This document shows, one piece after another, positions 52,179-54,456 of a stretch of 54,456 nt of DNA (the stretch's first letter is position 1; each line of letters begins with the position of its first letter). A program made the translations under genes and the position numbers. A model generated the notes under the pieces. That model saw only the letters and a list, made by a program, of their open reading frames with translations, had not been told where the DNA came from and ran no database searches. Origin of the DNA: an uncultured Pseudomonadales bacterium (GTDB lineage: Bacteria > Pseudomonadota > Gammaproteobacteria > Pseudomonadales > Azotimanducaceae); contig CALHVX010000039.1 in NCBI GenBank assembly GCA_938036875.1, positions 1-54,456 of the forward strand, in the 5' to 3' direction.

Positions 52179-53864
52179 GTGGGGAATCTTCCAGTAGGTC
52201 AAAGTTACTTGTGCGGTGAAGCGAATGAACCGCTGCTTTACGAAACCATCGGCGCTTGTGTGGATCGTATTGCCGCACAATATCCAGACGGTGAGGCGTT
52301 GGTTGTACGGCATCAAAACATTCGCTGGACCTTTGCTCAATATCGCGCGGAGATTGATGCCCTGGCCACTGGGTTGCTTAAGCTAGGTATTGAGCCCGGT
52401 GACCGGGTTGGAATCTGGGCACCAAACCGGGTGGAGTGGTGCCTGACCCAGTTCGCGACGGCCAAGATTGGGGCCATCATGGTGTGCCTAAATCCTGCTT
52501 ACCGTCTTTACGAGTTGGAGTACGCCCTGAACAAAGTAGGGTGCAAAGCGGTCATTGCTGCGGAGCAGTTCAAAACCAGCCAGTATCTAAGCATGTTGCA
52601 GGAGTTGGCTCCTGAGCTTGAGCACTGCCAGCCGGGTGAATTGCGCGCGGCTAAGCTGCCGCAGCTCACAACCGTGATCCGTATGGGTGAGGCGAATACC
52701 CCAGGCATGTATAACTTTGATTCGGTTTGTCGTTTGGGCGGTGCAGCGGAGCAACAACGGTTGGCCGAGATAGCGCCAACACTCCAGCCGGACGACGCGA
52801 TCAACATTCAGTTCACCAGCGGGACCACGGGCGCACCCAAAGGCGCCACGCTCACCCACTTCAATATTCTCAACAACGGTTTGCAAGTGGGTGCCGGCAT
52901 GCGCTTTAGCACCAAGGACCGGCTGTGCATCCCTGTACCTTTGTACCACTGTTTTGGCATGGTGATGGGTAACCTTGCGTGCATGACACACGGCGCCTGT
53001 GCGGTCTTTGCGGACGAAGCCTTTGATCCCGCCTCGGTTCTAGAAACGGTAGTGGCCGAGCGTTGCACCGCATTGCACGGGGTGCCGACGATGTTTGTCG
53101 CGGCCACCGATCTGCCTACTGTTGCTGACTACGATTTATCCAGCTTAAGAACCGGCGTAATGGCGGGCGCCCCCTGCCCGCTAGAGCTGATGCATCAAGT
53201 GATCGATAAGCTCAACATGCAAGAGATAACCATCATGTACGGGCAAACCGAAACTAGCCCGGTGAACCACATGACGTCTATTGATGCTCCCCCAGAAAAA
53301 CGCTGTGGCACTGTGGGTCGGGTTGGGCCTTACCAAGAGATTAAGATCATCGACGAAGCAGGGCGCGTGGTGCCGTTGGGTGGTAAAGGTGAGCTCTGTT
53401 GTCGCGGTTACTCGGTGATGCAGGGGTATTGGGATGACGAGGAACGCACCCTAGAGACCATCGACGCGGCGGGTTGGTTGCATTCCGGTGACCTTGCAGA
53501 GATGGACGAAGAAGGCTACGTGCAGATTGTCGGCCGTATCAAAGACATGATTATTCGTGGCGGTGAAAACGTGTACCCGCGTGAGGTCGAAGAATTTTTG
53601 TATACACATCCGGATATCCAAGAAGTGCAAGTGTTTGGCATTCCCGATGCTAAATACGGCGAGATAGTTTGCGCCTGGGTGCAGCTCAGAAATGGTGCCC
53701 AACTCGAAGAAGAAGCCATCAAGGCTTACTGTCGAGATCAAATAACCCATTTTAAGGTGCCCAGCCTGGTGCGCTTTGTAGATGAGTTCCCTATGACGGT
53801 GACGGGTAAAATCCAAAAATTCGTGATGCGTGATGCCATGGTTGCGCAGGAGCAGCAAGCTTGA
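52179..53864 (+). CDS. AMP-dependent fatty acyl-CoA ligase
   Basis: ATP-dependent acid:CoA ligase, 561 aa. The core motif is FTSGTTGAPKGATLTHFN (about 212-229), then MYGQTETSPVN, the DLAEMDEEGYVQIVGRIKD hinge, GGENVYPREVEEFLY and PMTVTGKIQKF with the catalytic Lys near the end. The length and pattern resemble the FadD2/YngI-like group of medium- or long-chain acyl-CoA synthetases. GTG start with AGGGGC upstream. It overlaps the sulfotransferase gene by 4 bp at TTGA, so the two are translated together. Confidence 0.92.
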   Translation: MGNLPVGQSYLCGEANEPLLYETIGACVDRIAAQYPDGEALVVRHQNIRWTFAQYRAEIDALATGLLKLGIEPGDRVGIWAPNRVEWCLTQFATAKIGAIMVCLNPAYRLYELEYALNKVGCKAVIAAEQFKTSQYLSMLQELAPELEHCQPGELRAAKLPQLTTVIRMGEANTPGMYNFDSVCRLGGAAEQQRLAEIAPTLQPDDAINIQFTSGTTGAPKGATLTHFNILNNGLQVGAGMRFSTKDRLCIPVPLYHCFGMVMGNLACMTHGACAVFADEAFDPASVLETVVAERCTALHGVPTMFVAATDLPTVADYDLSSLRTGVMAGAPCPLELMHQVIDKLNMQEITIMYGQTETSPVNHMTSIDAPPEKRCGTVGRVGPYQEIKIIDEAGRVVPLGGKGELCCRGYSVMQGYWDDEERTLETIDAAGWLHSGDLAEMDEEGYVQIVGRIKDMIIRGGENVYPREVEEFLYTHPDIQEVQVFGIPDAKYGEIVCAWVQLRNGAQLEEEAIKAYCRDQITHFKVPSLVRFVDEFPMTVTGKIQKFVMRDAMVAQEQQA

Positions 53865-54456
53865 GCAGCCAAAGGACACGACCAACCAGCTTAGCAGAGA
53901 TGCGTGAACGCACCGAGCCCATGTTTGCGATGGAAGGGATAAAAAAAGGGTTAGCGTTAAAGCTCAGGCCAACAGATGTTGTGGTCACTCCGTTTGGTAA
54001 GAGCGGCACCACCTGGACCCAGCAGATTGTGCACACATTGCGCACCCGGGGGGATATGGACTTCGATGATATCTCTCGTGTGGTGCCTTGGATAGAAACG
54101 GCTCACGTCCTGGGGCTTGATTTGGATGCGGAGCAGCGGGCGAACCCGCGCGCATTCAAAAGCCATCTTGATGCCAACGTCATTCCCAAGGGTGGTCGTT
54201 ATATTAATGTCGTTCGTGATCCTATGGATGCGGCCGTATCAATGTTCAAGTTTCAAGAGGGCTGGTTCCTAGAGCCCGGTAGTGTTGGTATCGATGAGTT
54301 TGCCCAGGCACAGCTAGGCAGCAAGATGAGCTATCACTCCCATCTTCTCAGCTGGTGGCCCCGGCGCAACGATGAGGACGTCTTGTTTTTGGCCTATGAA
54401 AAGATGTTGCAAGACGCGCCGCAAACCATCCGTCGAATTGCAGGCTTCATTGGCGT
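53861..54456 (+). CDS. Sulfotransferase family protein, N-terminal part (cut by window end)
   Basis: Cytosolic-type PAPS-dependent sulfotransferase; about 198 residues visible of an expected 270-300. The 5'-phosphosulfate loop is TPFGKSGTTWTQQI (about 43-56) and the 3'-phosphate-binding block YINVVRDPMDAAVSMF (about 117-132). TTG 53861 is the likely start, as GGAG lies 8 bases upstream and it overlaps the ligase stop (TTGA); ATG 53900 is an alternative. The acceptor is unknown. No stop before the window end, so this is a partial gene. Confidence 0.88.
   Translation, partial: MSSQRTRPTSLAEMRERTEPMFAMEGIKKGLALKLRPTDVVVTPFGKSGTTWTQQIVHTLRTRGDMDFDDISRVVPWIETAHVLGLDLDAEQRANPRAFKSHLDANVIPKGGRYINVVRDPMDAAVSMFKFQEGWFLEPGSVGIDEFAQAQLGSKMSYHSHLLSWWPRRNDEDVLFLAYEKMLQDAPQTIRRIAGFIG

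Overview
The window is a gene-dense chromosomal segment of about 54 kb. It contains no rRNA, no tRNA, no transposase and no CRISPR array that I could recognise. Gene content points to a heterotrophic, probably marine or aquatic gammaproteobacterium: a monomeric NADP isocitrate dehydrogenase, SoxC-type sulfur dehydrogenase, FadD/ACAD/PhyH lipid genes, PhoD phosphatase, a SulP-carbonic anhydrase pair, an SxtI/SxtJ carbamoylation module and an RND pump. This taxonomic placement is an inference from gene content, not from a marker gene.

Layout. 1-2.4 kb: tail of icd, then a SoxC-like molybdoenzyme and its monoheme cytochrome c partner. 2.6-8.2 kb: SDR + PhyH dioxygenase, an esterase, two overlapping tiny genes (44 and 95 aa) followed by a nested palindrome, acyl-CoA dehydrogenase and nitroreductase. 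8.4-14.3 kb: a conserved unknown, PhoD, SDR, a spondin-domain secreted protein, a PadR regulator with a membrane partner, and a styrene-oxide-isomerase-like membrane protein. 14.3-19.2 kb: sugar genes (phosphohexomutase, glycosyltransferase, nucleotidyltransferase, aldose epimerase). 19.2-26.4 kb: a giant secreted FG-GAP/UnbV/Calx-beta protein with four copies of a Cys-containing module, and an SxtI-SxtJ-DUF5989 carbamoylation operon whose last gene is only 50 aa. 26.7-29.7 kb: an ArsR-carbonic anhydrase-SulP operon with a visible promoter and operator. 29.9-39.6 kb: SGNH hydrolase, acyltransferase 3, fatty acid hydroxylase, TetR, amidohydrolase, RND permease + adaptor, DUF1294 protein.

39.6-46.4 kb holds an acyl-CoA ligase and then the most striking locus: a tightly coupled five-gene operon encoding a HAD-UbiA fusion (phosphoribosyl-polyprenyl-phosphate synthase-like), GtrA, a DprE1-like FAD oxidase, a DprE2-like reductase and a GT-C-like multipass protein. 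Together these could make and use polyprenyl-phospho-D-arabinose, the mycobacterial arabinan precursor, in a Gram-negative bacterium. The DprE1-like protein has Ala at the position of the benzothiazinone-reactive Cys.

46.4-54.5 kb: GPH-family sugar/cation symporter, a 61-aa unknown, a TIR-TolB-like-TPR protein, a CruF/DUF422 membrane protein, Gfo/Idh/MocA oxidoreductase, a second acyl-CoA ligase and a sulfotransferase cut by the right edge. Genes are packed closely: several convergent pairs abut or overlap at their stops, and many co-directional pairs share ATGA/TGATG/TAGTG junctions.
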